Origin: RYN-230 sp036509255 | Lineage (GTDB): Bacteria; Actinomycetota; Actinomycetes; Streptosporangiales; Streptosporangiaceae | DNA length: 64,000 nucleotides | Assembly (NCBI GenBank): GCA_036509255.1 | Contig: DATCFY010000190.1 | Coordinates: 35,623 to 99,622, forward strand | Reading direction: 5' to 3' | Shown here: positions 9,704 through 18,287 of the stretch, piece by piece | Numbering within the stretch: the stretch's first letter is position 1 | Layout of the letters: every line of letters starts with the position of its first letter | Position numbers and translations under genes: made by a program | The notes under the pieces: generated by a model | What the model saw: only the letters and a program-made list of their open reading frames with translations | Told to the model about the DNA's origin: nothing | Database searches by the model: none

Positions 9704-11278
9704 ATGGACACGCCAGAGACCGAGCCCCGCTGGTGGCACGGCGCCACCTTGTACCAGATCTACGTCCGGTCCTGGCAGGACACCAACAACGACGGTTACG
9801 GGGACCTCAACGGCGTCACCTCCCACCTGGACTACCTGTCCTGGCTCGGCGTGGACGGCATCTGGCTGTCCCCGACCATGCTGTCCCCGGACGACGACTG
9901 GGGCTACGACGTCTCCGACTACCTGGGCGTCCACCCGGAGCTCGGCACGCTGGCCGACCTCGACCGGCTGATCGCCGAGGCGGGCCAGCGGGGCCTGCGG
10001 GTGCTGCTCGACCTGGTCCCCAACCACACCAGCAGCGCCCACCCCTGGTTCGTCGAGGCGGTCAGCGACCCGGCCTCGCCGCACCGGGAGTTCTACGTGT
10101 GGGCCGACCCTGCCACCGGCGGCGGGCCGCCCAACAACTGGCTGGCCGCGACCGGCGCGTCGGCCTGGACCCTGGACAAGGCCAGCGGGCAGTACTACCT
10201 GCACAACTTCCTGCCCAGCCAGCCCGACCTGAACTGGTGGAACCCCGCCGTGCACGAGGCCTTCCAGGAGATCCTGCGGTTCTGGTTCGACCGGGGCGTG
10301 GCCGGTTTCCGGATCGATGTCGCCCACGGGCTCTACAAGGACGCCCTGCTCCGCGACGACCCGCCCGTCCCCGAGGGGGGACTGATCGGCGGCCGGTTCG
10401 GGCTGGCCCAGATATACAGCGCGAACCGGCCCGAGTCGCACGGGGTGTTCCGGAACTGGCGGAAGATCGCCGAGAGTTACCCGGTGCCCCGGGTCCTGCT
10501 CGGCGAAACGTGGGTCGGCGACATCGCGGCGCTGGCCTCCTTTCACGGCCAGGGGGATGAGCTGCAGCTCACCTTCAACTTCCCGTTCGTCTTCGCCCCG
10601 TTCACCGCGGACGCGCTGTCCAGCGTGGTGGGTGAGTCGCTGGCCAAGCTGCCCGCCGGGGAGTGCGCGGTCTGGACTGCCTCCAACCACGACATCAGCC
10701 GGTTCCCGACCCGCTGGTGCGGCGGGGACGAGCGCCGGACGCGGCTGGCCCTGCTGATGCTGGCCACCCTGCCGGGCGCCCTCGTCCTGTACTACGGCGA
10801 CGAGCTGGGCATGACCAACGTGGACGTCCCGCTCAACCTGCTGCGCGACAAGATGCGGTCCGAGGCTGGGGCCGAGGAAAGCCGGGACCGGGCCCGGACC
10901 CCCATGCGGTGGGACTCCTCCGCGTCCGGGGGGTTCACCGGCCCCGATGTCCAGCCCTGGCTGCCATATGGGGACCACGCGAGCGGTTCCGTTGCGGAGA
11001 TGCAAGCGGAACCATCGTCCATCCTGAACCTGTGCCGCGACCTGCTGGCGCTGCGGCGGAGGGAATTTGCTGGCCAGCTGGCCAGCTACGAGCAGCTGCC
11101 GGCGCCGCGCGGGGTGTGGGCCTACGAGACGGGCGGCCTGACGGTGGCGGCCAACTTCAGCGACGAGCCGGCCACGCTGGACGCCCCGCCGGGTGCGGTG
11201 CTGCTCGCCACGGCTCCGGGCGCGCTGGACGGCCTGGTGCTGCAGCCCTGGGCCGGGGTGGTCGCCCGCTCCGTCTGA
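9704..11278 (+). CDS. GH13 alpha-glucosidase / alpha-amylase family enzyme
   Basis: Hydrolyses or transfers alpha-glucosidic bonds, probably in the cytoplasm because no signal peptide is present. ATG 9704 follows AGGGAG. Of 524 residues the four GH13 regions are visible: DLVPNH (103-108), GFRIDVAH with nucleophile Asp205, LLGETW with acid/base Glu268 and SNHD (327-330) with the transition-state Asp. The N-terminal WWHGATLYQIYVRSW is typical of oligo-1,6-glucosidases and alpha-glucosidases. It may process sugar brought in by the importer upstream, but it is a separate transcription unit. Substrate cannot be settled from motifs. Confidence 0.9.
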   Translation: MDTPETEPRWWHGATLYQIYVRSWQDTNNDGYGDLNGVTSHLDYLSWLGVDGIWLSPTMLSPDDDWGYDVSDYLGVHPELGTLADLDRLIAEAGQRGLRVLLDLVPNHTSSAHPWFVEAVSDPASPHREFYVWADPATGGGPPNNWLAATGASAWTLDKASGQYYLHNFLPSQPDLNWWNPAVHEAFQEILRFWFDRGVAGFRIDVAHGLYKDALLRDDPPVPEGGLIGGRFGLAQIYSANRPESHGVFRNWRKIAESYPVPRVLLGETWVGDIAALASFHGQGDELQLTFNFPFVFAPFTADALSSVVGESLAKLPAGECAVWTASNHDISRFPTRWCGGDERRTRLALLMLATLPGALVLYYGDELGMTNVDVPLNLLRDKMRSEAGAEESRDRARTPMRWDSSASGGFTGPDVQPWLPYGDHASGSVAEMQAEPSSILNLCRDLLALRRREFAGQLASYEQLPAPRGVWAYETGGLTVAANFSDEPATLDAPPGAVLLATAPGALDGLVLQPWAGVVARSV

Positions 11279-11339
11279 GCCCGGCGGGCAGGCTGGGCGG
11301 CCAGGACCGGCGGCCTGAGCCCGGCGGCCAGGCCCGGCA

Positions 11340-13016
11340 TTACGGGCCGGACGTTGGCGGCGGGGTGGGCGTGCCGCTCACGGCAGGCGTGCCGCTCACC
11401 GTGGGGGCCGGGGTGGCCGACGGGGTCGCCACGGCCGAGGAGCCCGGCAGGTGCGGTGAGTTCAGCGCCGCCTGGTCGGCGAGCGCGATGGCCAGCTGGC
11501 CCATGGCGGTCGGGTGGAACGGCGCCGCGTCCCCGAGTCCCTGCACGTAGGGCTGGGTCGTGCACAGCTGGTGCCCGGTGAAGTCCGGCTTGACCGAGGT
11601 GAAGCCGAACTCGGCGGCCCCCTTGGCCAGCACGGCGTTCAGCGTGGCCAGCCGCGAGCTGAGCGTGCGGTCCTTGACGGTGGTCAGGCCGACCTTGCTC
11701 AGGCAGCTCAGCTGCAGGTCGAACGGGTTGTAGTAGCGGTTGATGATCACCTGGGGGTGACTGGGCAGCGCGGCGAGCTGGTCGAGGAGCTGAAGATAGT
11801 TCTTGCTGAACGAGTGCAGCTGCTGCTGGAAGTAGGCGGTCGTGGCCTTGTCGTTGCAGGTCTTGGCGACCGCGCACAGGCGCAGCATGGCCGACCAGTC
11901 CAGGTCGTCGGCGCCAACGCTGACGATGATCGCGGAGGCATGCGTGGCCCGCGCGGCCGCGTCGATCTGGGCCGGCTCGGTCTCCCCGCCCCGCCCCTCC
12001 GGGCCGAGCAGGCCCTGGCTGATCGTGGCGCTGTTGCAGGCCAGGTTCATCACCTGCCAGCCGTTGGAGCGGGCCAGATCCTCCGCGTAGGAATCGGTGC
12101 TCCGCCCGCAGGCCTCGTCGGCGCGGGAGGCGTCGCGAACCGCCGGGAGCCCGGCGCCCGCGGCGGTGGAGTCGCCGATCACCACCAGGCGGACCCCGGG
12201 CGGCACCGGGACGCCCTTCTTGGCGTCGGTGACCGTCCGCTCGCTGCCCACCAGCTGGCTGAGCGACCGGACCTGGCGCAGCGTCGAGGGTGCGGTGTAC
12301 GCGGTCAGCATGATCGCCCCGAGGTTGATCACCTCGGTCAGCACCAGGCCGCCGGCCAGCAGCTTCACTGTCGTCCGGTGCGGCAGGCGGCGCCAGCCGG
12401 CCAGCGCACCGAGCAGGATCAGCGCACCGACGGCGGTGAGCCCGATCTCCCAGGCGAAGTAGTCGATCCAGCCGCTGGCCAGCCGGTCACCCAGGATCCG
12501 CTCGGCGCCGGCCGGGCCCGCGCCCTGGACAAAGTTGGTCAGCTCGCTGTTGATGGTGATCTGGGTCAGCTGGATGCGGGGGCGGACCGGGCCGAGGAAC
12601 TGCACGTGGGTGGGCAGGCTCTGGCCGAACAGGTCCACTTCGCCCGGGCCGGACAGGCTCAGGCTGGGCGCGCTCGTGCCGACCTTGATGACCTGGCCGG
12701 CGACCGTGACGGTTTGCAGGGGGGTGACCTTGAGGGCGACACCGATGGCAACGGCCGCGGTCACCAGGGCCACGGCCAGCCAGATGGCCCAGCGGGTTCG
12801 GCGCCCGGGGCCGCGGGGACGAAGTGGCGGCGGGGTGGGATCGGCGGGACCCGGCCGGCCGGCCGGCGCATGCCGCACCCCGGCAGCCTCACCTGCGGCG
12901 GGAGCCGGTCCGGTCGCGCGCTGCCCGGGCCGGGTCATGAAGCGCTGAGACTGCGGCCAGATGCGCTGGGCGCGCCGCAGATCCAGCAGTGACACAGCCC
13001 GTCTGCGCTCCGCCAT
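11340..13016 (-). CDS. Membrane-anchored SGNH/GDSL-family hydrolase
   Basis: 558 residues. A basic, Pro-rich cytoplasmic N-terminus leads to a membrane helix (about 76-96). Two further helices lie near 193-210 and 217-240, and the SGNH domain follows. The nucleophile block is VVIGDSTAAGAG (GDS at 281-283), the Asn block VSVGADDLD is atypical, and the C-terminal block is DAAPFHPTAMGQ with the catalytic His. The tail is a Thr/Pro/Ser-rich linker of about 40 residues. The domain should sit outside the membrane and act on an ester in the envelope, but the substrate is unknown. ATG 13016 has a weak ribosome site; ATG 12938 (residue 27) is an alternative. It is convergent with the GH13 gene. Confidence 0.82.
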   Translation of the reverse strand: MAERRRAVSLLDLRRAQRIWPQSQRFMTRPGQRATGPAPAAGEAAGVRHAPAGRPGPADPTPPPLRPRGPGRRTRWAIWLAVALVTAAVAIGVALKVTPLQTVTVAGQVIKVGTSAPSLSLSGPGEVDLFGQSLPTHVQFLGPVRPRIQLTQITINSELTNFVQGAGPAGAERILGDRLASGWIDYFAWEIGLTAVGALILLGALAGWRRLPHRTTVKLLAGGLVLTEVINLGAIMLTAYTAPSTLRQVRSLSQLVGSERTVTDAKKGVPVPPGVRLVVIGDSTAAGAGLPAVRDASRADEACGRSTDSYAEDLARSNGWQVMNLACNSATISQGLLGPEGRGGETEPAQIDAAARATHASAIIVSVGADDLDWSAMLRLCAVAKTCNDKATTAYFQQQLHSFSKNYLQLLDQLAALPSHPQVIINRYYNPFDLQLSCLSKVGLTTVKDRTLSSRLATLNAVLAKGAAEFGFTSVKPDFTGHQLCTTQPYVQGLGDAAPFHPTAMGQLAIALADQAALNSPHLPGSSAVATPSATPAPTVSGTPAVSGTPTPPPTSGP

Positions 13017-13267
13017 GGGAGCAGTGGGCCTGCGTCCCGGCAGGGACCAAGGCCATCGCGCACGCCACCGAGCTTCGCCATAACTTCACCCGAAAGTACC
13101 CGCTGCACGGGACTGCGACACTCGGCGGGCAGGAGGTCTGGCCCCTGGCCTGGTCACGATGGGCTGAACAACGGAGGCTGAGGTTCCTGGAGTTGCCGGG
13201 TGGTTCCAGGCGGCGCACGTAGACTGCGGGCTCACGCCGCCATTCGGCGGGCCAGCTCGGGTAGCCC

Positions 13268-14113
13268 TCAGGATTGGCGGTTGGCGGAAGCAGCGGTGGG
13301 GTCCGCAGGCACCTCGCCCACCTTGACCACGAACTGGTTCCGGTCGGCCGGGTACACGCTCAGCGTGAGCCGGAACGCCTGGCCGTTCTGGTCGTAGCCG
13401 GTCCGCCGGGTCGAGAGCACCGATACACGGCCGTCGTCGGGAAGGTTGAAGAACCTGGTCTCTGTCTCGTCGGGAGCCCGGACGGTGATCACGTCGCGGT
13501 AGCCAGCCTGCTTGATGTCGAGCGAGTCACGCAGGTACTCGACGGTGCCCTCGAGGATGTTCTGCGCCTGGATGAGCCGCGTGGCGCCGCGTTCCACCAG
13601 GCTCATCGGGTAGAAGGACGTCTGCAGGGACCAGGGCGTCCCGTCGATGAACCGTTCCTGGTGCCTGCTCACCACTATTGCGTTCTCCTCGATCGACAGT
13701 TCCCCGGCCAGCAGGGCGGAAGCCTGCTGGATCTCTATTTTCGGCTGGCTCGCTTGCGGTGTCCGCCGGCTCACCATTACTTCCCGGTCGTAGTCAGGCT
13801 CGGCCTCGCCACCCGGCACCCCCCGCTCTATGTAGGTATGGCCTTCGCCGCCCGACGCGGTCTTCGGATCTCCAGTCAGCGTGGTCACGAACGGGATGAT
13901 CCGCTCGATCACGAACGTGCCCTGGCCGGGCCGGGTTTCCACCAGGCCCCGGGTGATGAGCCACTTGGTCGCATCACGGATCGTGTTGCGCGACGCGTCG
14001 TACTTCTCCCTGAGCTCCAGTTCGGTCGGAAGCTGGGCCCCGGGCGGCAGTTCGCCCGCCTCGATCTGGCGCCGTAGGTCGTCGGCGATCTGCCGGTACA
14101 TCGGGTCGGCCAT
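13268..14113 (-). CDS. GntR-family transcriptional regulator with UTRA domain (copy 1)
   Basis: A winged helix-turn-helix fills residues 1-75 (DDLRRQIEAGELPPGAQLPTE, then the recognition helix in ASRNTIRDATKWL and the wing VETRPGQGTFV). A ligand-binding UTRA domain follows from about residue 95 to 260. Length 281 is usual for the HutC subfamily. ATG 14113 is preceded by a GGGGG run. It is a clear paralog of the gene at 15511-16353: both share GYRD-ITVRAP, TPWSLQTSFYP and YPADR. The likely ligand and targets are unknown; the pair flank a GNAT gene and small frames, which may be the targets. Confidence 0.9.
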   Translation of the reverse strand: MADPMYRQIADDLRRQIEAGELPPGAQLPTELELREKYDASRNTIRDATKWLITRGLVETRPGQGTFVIERIIPFVTTLTGDPKTASGGEGHTYIERGVPGGEAEPDYDREVMVSRRTPQASQPKIEIQQASALLAGELSIEENAIVVSRHQERFIDGTPWSLQTSFYPMSLVERGATRLIQAQNILEGTVEYLRDSLDIKQAGYRDVITVRAPDETETRFFNLPDDGRVSVLSTRRTGYDQNGQAFRLTLSVYPADRNQFVVKVGEVPADPTAASANRQS

Positions 14114-14357
14114 CTATGCCCCCAGGGCGTTTCGCCACCAGTCACTCTACGGAACGGGTGATCAGGTTCCGGATCTACAGGATGGCATTATTCACGCGGC
14201 TGGGCTGGCTGGGTGACCTTACAAGCCTTCGATGGCCCCTGATCCGCTGCCGGGGCGGCGCGGGCTGTTAGGCAAAAAGAAGTCCGCCCCGGATCGGTGG
14301 GCAGTGGCCTGCCCAGAAAATGTGGTGACCAATGGTGTGCGCGCACCACTGAGGTAA

Positions 14358-14420
14358 TCAGCGAGGATCGTAGTGCTCATAACGGTACTGGACTGATGGA
14401 CGACCGTGCCGCTTAGCCAT
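14358..14420 (-). CDS. Possible 20-residue peptide MAKRHGRPSVQYRYEHYDPR
   Basis: ATG 14420 has a strong ribosome site, AAGGGGGG, 4 nt before it. The peptide is basic and aromatic. The same frame is open further upstream, so a longer product starting elsewhere is possible (for example ATG 14522 on the minus strand). It points away from the 58-residue frame at 14521 across a 100-bp gap. I recognise no family. The support is the ribosome site only. Confidence 0.25.
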   Translation of the reverse strand: MAKRHGRPSVQYRYEHYDPR

Positions 14421-14520
14421 TACACCCCCCTTAGACCCGTAGGTAATCCCGAACGGACATCCCCGCCGTAGTACTGCCTCCGCCTGCCGACTACTTGTGC
14501 TTGCTAGATAGGAGTATGTC

Positions 14521-14697
14521 ATGACGCGACCCTCGCAATCTATTGAGATATGTCCGGCTACGGGAAGCCGGCCCGGTCGCAGGTGTGCTTGGCGGCCGCT
14601 CGTGCCGGAACGCTGCCCTGACGAGGCTGCACGGTCCCTGCTCCCAGCGAGACTTCTTACTCTCAGGAAAGCGCAACCTGTCGTCATGGATAGGTAA
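14521..14697 (+). CDS. Possible 58-residue protein, unknown
   Basis: Starts MTRPSQSIEICPATG and ends KAQPVVMDR. A good ribosome site, TAGGAG, is 6 nt before ATG 14521. Three Cys (11, 22, 32) and many Arg; no membrane helix. It lies in a 670-bp stretch between the first GntR gene and the acetyltransferase that has no other convincing plus-strand gene, and its base composition is lower in GC than the flanks. A CTAG-centred TTGCTAGATA lies 15 bp before the start and could be a regulator site. No homolog comes to mind; treat as a candidate. Confidence 0.35.
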   Translation: MTRPSQSIEICPATGSRPGRRCAWRPLVPERCPDEAARSLLPARLLTLRKAQPVVMDR

Positions 14698-14786
14698 GTG
14701 ATCCCCGCTGTCACGCGCTGACCCCAGGATCATCGTGTGCTGCAGGGGACTGCGAGAGCCACTCAGGGAGGACTACAGAGACGAGA

Positions 14787-15365
14787 TCAACTTCCCCGGG
14801 GCAGCTGCTTCCGCGCTTTGCAGTCGCACCGTCTCCGACGGAGAATACCTTCCGTTGCTTTCTGGAAAAGGGCTGCTGACGGGTACTCCGTGTCGTCGCA
14901 AAACCGGCAGAACTCGAAACCCTGATTAATGTAGTACCGGTGCAGGGCGAAATTTGTCGTCCAGACGTCAATCCTGATCCACTGGGCTCCCCATTCCTGC
15001 CAGGCGCGGTGCCCAGCCCAGTTGATCAGCCTGGCTCCGATTTCCTGCCCGGCTGACCGGCGGCTGACGACCAGCCGTGATACGTAGACGGCTCGCTCGC
15101 CCTGCTCCAGGGGGCCCCAAAGTTTTGGATTAGCGTTCTGCCGGAAGGTAATTGTGCCGACGGGCCCGTCGGCGTCCTCGGCGATCCATGTCCTTCGGTC
15201 GTCCAGTCCCTGCTGTACCCGGGCATCTCGAGCATCCCGGTCGGGCCACGGGCTGGCCCACTGATTGGTGCCCATGCCGCGCAACCACGTGGCCGCCTCG
15301 TCGATCATGTCGATGACGGTCTGCTTGTCGCCTGGTAGTCCGCGGCGAAGAAGGATCGGTTCCAT
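14787..15365 (-). CDS. GNAT-family N-acetyltransferase
   Basis: Acyl-CoA-dependent acetyltransferase. From ATG 15365 the product is about 192 residues and begins MEPILLRRGLPGD. The acetyl-CoA loop region is seen in YVSRLVVSRRSAGQEIGARL, and the C-terminal Tyr region in NFALHRYYINQGFEF. ATG 15365 is chosen because the longer frame back to 15596 reads like non-coding sequence; GGAG lies only 2 nt before this ATG, so the start is not certain. It sits between the two GntR paralogs and is transcribed in the same direction as both. The substrate is unknown. Confidence 0.8.
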   Translation of the reverse strand: MEPILLRRGLPGDKQTVIDMIDEAATWLRGMGTNQWASPWPDRDARDARVQQGLDDRRTWIAEDADGPVGTITFRQNANPKLWGPLEQGERAVYVSRLVVSRRSAGQEIGARLINWAGHRAWQEWGAQWIRIDVWTTNFALHRYYINQGFEFCRFCDDTEYPSAALFQKATEGILRRRRCDCKARKQLPRGS

Positions 15366-15510
15366 GGCTCCGGTGGTGACTGGGCCTCCATCTCGCACCT
15401 GGTGCGGGATCCGAGATGGGGCGATGACGGGGCAGTTATGGCTTTCGTCGGATCTGGAAGATAGAAGAGCGTGAACCCCGGCAGAAGGACTGCCGGGGTT
15501 GAGGCCTTTC

Positions 15511-16353
15511 TTACCCACCTCGCGCGGGTGCTCTACCTGTGCCTTGACCTGTATCCGAAATTTTTCCGGCCTGCCCCGTGGCCACTCCCGGGGCACCGGG
15601 CGGGACCTCGCCAGCGTTGATCTCGAACCGGGTCCGGTCCGCGGGATAGACGGTGATGGTCACCCGCAGGGGCTTGCCATGCTGGTCGAACGCGGTCCGG
15701 AATGCTTCCAGGATCGCGACCCGCCCGTCCGCCGGGACCCCGAAAAATGATGACTCGCTGGCCTTCGGGGCACGGACCGTGATGGTGTCCCGATACCCGG
15801 CCTGCGCGAGCCCGAGGGTCTCTTTGAGGTAGTCGACCGTGCCTTGCTGGATGTCCTTGGGCTGGATGAGTCTCTGTGCCCCTTCTGTCACGAGGGCGAG
15901 CGGATAAAACGACGTCTGCAGCGACCAGGGAGTTTCGCCGACGTACCGTTCCTGATGACGGCTGACGACCTCTCCTCCCTGGCCGAGGCCGAGCGCGAGC
16001 GCCACGTCCGGGTCAGCCTGCTGTATCTCCACCCGAGGCCGGCTCTTGGTCGGCTCCACCTCGGTCTCTCCCTGGTAGACGGCCCCCTCGCTGCTGCCCT
16101 TCACAGGGTCGGTCGACAGCGTGGTGACGTAGGGAACGATCTCCTCCAGTACGAACGTTCCTTGCCCCGGCCGGGTCTCGACGAGACCGCGCGCGATGAG
16201 CCGCTTCACCGCGTCCCGCACGGTATTACGCGATGCCTCGTACTTATCCTGCAGTGCCTGCTCGGTGCGGAGCTGGCTGCCGGGAGGGAGTTGGCCCGAC
16301 CTGATCTGGGCCTCCAGGTCTTCGGCGATGGACTGGTACAGGGGCTCAGTCAT
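15511..16353 (-). CDS. GntR-family transcriptional regulator with UTRA domain (copy 2)
   Basis: Paralog of the regulator at 13268-14113. From ATG 16353 (MTEPLYQSIAEDL) it has 280 residues: a winged HTH to about residue 75 with EASRNTVRDAVKRLI and VETRPGQGTFV, then a UTRA domain. A run of seven G precedes the ATG at a suitable distance; the longer start at 16374 lacks this. It is divergent from the small coupled frames at 16487 and 16663. The 133-bp gap between them contains TGGTATGA direct repeats, which could be its operator. Confidence 0.9.
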   Translation of the reverse strand: MTEPLYQSIAEDLEAQIRSGQLPPGSQLRTEQALQDKYEASRNTVRDAVKRLIARGLVETRPGQGTFVLEEIVPYVTTLSTDPVKGSSEGAVYQGETEVEPTKSRPRVEIQQADPDVALALGLGQGGEVVSRHQERYVGETPWSLQTSFYPLALVTEGAQRLIQPKDIQQGTVDYLKETLGLAQAGYRDTITVRAPKASESSFFGVPADGRVAILEAFRTAFDQHGKPLRVTITVYPADRTRFEINAGEVPPGAPGVATGQAGKISDTGQGTGRAPARGG

Positions 16354-16482
16354 GGCCCCCCCTGAACATCCCAACGAGCCTGATGGCCGGTGTGGAAGGA
16401 ACCATCCCTCTCGTCCGAATATTTCTCATGATCCGGTTTAGTTCCCGTTCCTGATCGGTATAACCCAGCCGAGGCCAAAGGT

Positions 16483-16499
16483 TGGTATGACTGGTATGA
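16483..16499 (+). promoter_or_regulatory. Direct repeat TGGTATGAC-TGGTATGA, operator candidate
   Basis: Two TGGTATGA copies 9 bp apart overlap the start of the small frame at 16487, with a related CGGTATAAC about 30 bp upstream. The position between a GntR gene and a divergent small operon suits a regulatory site. TATAAC near 16460 could be a -10 box for the rightward transcript. Confidence 0.35.
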
Positions 16500-16666
16500 A
16501 ACAGATCATGAGGTTGAGTCTAGCAGCAGGGCTCTTTGGATTGATCGGAATGGACCAGGCCGTACGCAACATTTTCATCACTCCGGCCACCCATACCGGA
16601 GCGGTGGGCCCAGAACGGGGTCGGACACCACCGGCCCCGACCGGAAGCGAAGGGGACGCTCCATGA
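16487..16666 (+). CDS. Hidden 59-residue protein translationally coupled to the next gene
   Basis: ATG 16487 lies 5 nt after AAAGG (a second in-frame ATG is at 16496). The product begins MTGMKQIMRLSLAAGLFGLI and continues with a short hydrophobic N-terminal helix, then a Pro/Gly/Thr-rich tail ending SEGDAP. Its TGA (16664-16666) overlaps the ATG of the next gene as ATGA, so ribosomes can pass from one to the other. The overlap, ribosome site and membrane-like N-terminus make it a plausible gene. I do not recognise the family. Confidence 0.55.
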   Translation: MTGMKQIMRLSLAAGLFGLIGMDQAVRNIFITPATHTGAVGPERGRTPPAPTGSEGDAP

Positions 16667-16893
16667 GTGCGGTAATCATCGTCCTAGCCCTAGTGATCTT
16701 CGTTGCCGGAGCCGTCGCCGGCGGCATCCTGCTCGTCAGCTGGGGCATCCGGCGGGAGGAGCGGGATTTTTCGCTGACCCGCCAGGCCCCGGACCAGGTC
16801 AGCCTGGGAACCCGCCGCGTGACCGGCCTCTACGTCCGTCGCCGGACTGACCTCTCCCATCCGCTGGCCCGCCGGGAAGACACGCTCGTCTAG
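16663..16893 (+). CDS. Small single-pass membrane protein
   Basis: 76 residues. A hydrophobic N-terminus (about residues 2-28, IIVLALVIFVAGAVAGGILLVSWG is split here by position only) is followed by a charged cytoplasmic tail with GIRREERDFSLT and RRRTDLSHPLARRED. AAGGGGA lies upstream of ATG 16663, and the ATG overlaps the stop of the 59-residue frame. The pair face away from the second GntR gene and end before a strong terminator. Function unknown. Confidence 0.65.
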   Translation: MSAVIIVLALVIFVAGAVAGGILLVSWGIRREERDFSLTRQAPDQVSLGTRRVTGLYVRRRTDLSHPLARREDTLV

Positions 16894-16990
16894 CGCGCCG
16901 CGGGCGAGGCCGGCCGGGGCCGGGAGGGGACCCTGGCCCTGGCCGGCCAGCCGGAGGGACCCCGGCCCCCGGCCGGCCAGCGGGAGGCGT

Positions 16991-17026
16991 CCGCGCCGCA
17001 CCATCGCGGGGCATGGTGCGGCGCGG
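16991..17026. terminator. 14-bp terminator hairpin before the MetE-like gene
   Basis: Stem CCGCGCCGCACCAT with its perfect complement around an 8-nt loop. It closes the small-protein operon at 16893. Confidence 0.7.
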
Positions 17027-17131
17027 ATCCCTGTCCGCACCCGTCCCGGGAGTTCCGGGTCACGCCGGCTCCCGGCCAGGCCGTACGCGCATCGTCCCGG
17101 CAGGTCAACCGGATCTCACGGTCCCGAACAC

Positions 17132-17137
17132 TAAGCT
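17132..17137 (+). promoter_or_regulatory. -10 box (TAAGCT) of a leaderless MetE-like mRNA
   Basis: TAAGCT followed by 7 nt and then GTG 17145. No Shine-Dalgarno is present. Confidence 0.5.
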
Positions 17138-17144
17138 CGCTAGG

Positions 17145-18287
17145 GTGGCAGACTCCGCAACTCCAGCCCCTTATCCCTGGCCACCGCAATCGGCCACCGG
17201 CGTCGGCTCCCTGCCCGGCACCGATCCGCTCGAGGCCATGCGGATCATCTTCGACCAGCTCCCGGAGCTGCCCCACCTGGTCGAGCTCCCGGACCGCGGC
17301 GTGGGCGCCGACATGATCGGCCGGACCTCGGCGCTGCTGATCGACCTGCCCGTGGACACGACCACCCGCGGCTGGCGCCTGGCCGACCGCCCGGGCCGGG
17401 ACCTGCGCCGCGCCCAGTCCCTGCTGGCCCGGGACCTGGACGCCCTGGAAGAGGCGGCCGACGGCTACCGGGGCACGCTGAAGCTGCAGGTCTGCGGGCC
17501 GTGGACGATGGCGGCCAGCCTCGAGCTGGCCCGTAGCCAGGAACCCGTGCTGGCCGACCCGGGCGCGGTCCGGGATCTGACCGATTCGCTGGCCGAGGGG
17601 GTGGCCGCGCACGTGGCCGGGGTGCAGGCCCGGGTGCCCGGCGCGCGGCTGCTGCTCCAGCTGGACGAGCCCGCGCTGCCCACCGTGCTGGCCGGCGACG
17701 TGCCGAGCGCGAGCGGGTTCAACCGGGTCCGCTCGGTCGAGGACTTCGACGCCGAGTCGGCGCTGCGCGCGGTGCTGTCCGCCACGACGGCGCCCACCCT
17801 CGTGCACTGCTGCGGAATGTCAGCCCCCGTTGGCATCATCAGGGGGGCGGGCGCGGACGGAGCGGGGTTCGACCTGGGCATGCTGCGCCGGGGGGAGGAA
17901 GAGGTGCTGGCCGAGGCGGTCGAGGCGGGGCTCGGGATCTTCGTAGGCGCGGTGCCTGCCACGCCCGGGCCAGCTACCCCCGCGGCAGCACCGGCCGGCC
18001 CGCCGCGGGCCAACGGCAGCGCAGCGGACGCTAATTCTCCGCAACGGAACCGTTCAGGCACACTGCCCAGCGCCAGGATGGCGGCGGACCGGGCGGTAGA
18101 GCTATGGCGCCGGATGGGGTGGCCGGTGGGGCGCCAGCCCGGTGCGGCCGGGGTCGCGGCCCAGGTGGTGATCACCCCGGGCTGCGGTCTGGCCGGTGCG
18201 CCGCCGGAGTACGCGCGGGCCGCGCTGGCCTCCTGCCGTGACGCGGCCCGGATGCTTCCCGAGCTGATCGAGGAGGAGGCGCCGTGA
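17145..18287 (+). CDS. MetE-like (cobalamin-independent methionine synthase C-terminal fold) protein
   Basis: Single catalytic-type barrel of about 380 residues, against about 750 for full MetE, so it is not a complete MetE. The zinc-ligand regions are visible: LVHCCGMS and the later TPGCGLAG. The start of the barrel has TGVGSLPGTDPLEA. Such proteins are often labelled methionine synthase in actinobacteria, but the methyl donor is not established. A Pro/Ala/Ser-rich insertion of about 50 residues (near residues 270-320) sits before the last helices and includes a short dispersed repeat. GTG 17145 is chosen because of the TAAGCT box and because the longer frame is not family-like. The stop overlaps the ligA start. 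Confidence 0.75.
   Translation: MADSATPAPYPWPPQSATGVGSLPGTDPLEAMRIIFDQLPELPHLVELPDRGVGADMIGRTSALLIDLPVDTTTRGWRLADRPGRDLRRAQSLLARDLDALEEAADGYRGTLKLQVCGPWTMAASLELARSQEPVLADPGAVRDLTDSLAEGVAAHVAGVQARVPGARLLLQLDEPALPTVLAGDVPSASGFNRVRSVEDFDAESALRAVLSATTAPTLVHCCGMSAPVGIIRGAGADGAGFDLGMLRRGEEEVLAEAVEAGLGIFVGAVPATPGPATPAAAPAGPPRANGSAADANSPQRNRSGTLPSARMAADRAVELWRRMGWPVGRQPGAAGVAAQVVITPGCGLAGAPPEYARAALASCRDAARMLPELIEEEAP

Noticed and set aside
7963..10560. 865-codon plus-strand frame crossing several leftward genes
   Set aside because: Overlaps the metallophosphoesterase, the small membrane protein and the GH13 gene in the wrong frame; Arg/Pro/Gly-rich as expected of a shadow.
13268..16893. Integrated conjugative element signs around the GntR pair
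   Set aside because: GntR/UTRA regulators are frequent in such elements, but there is no integrase, excisionase, Tra or Rep gene and no tRNA within the block.
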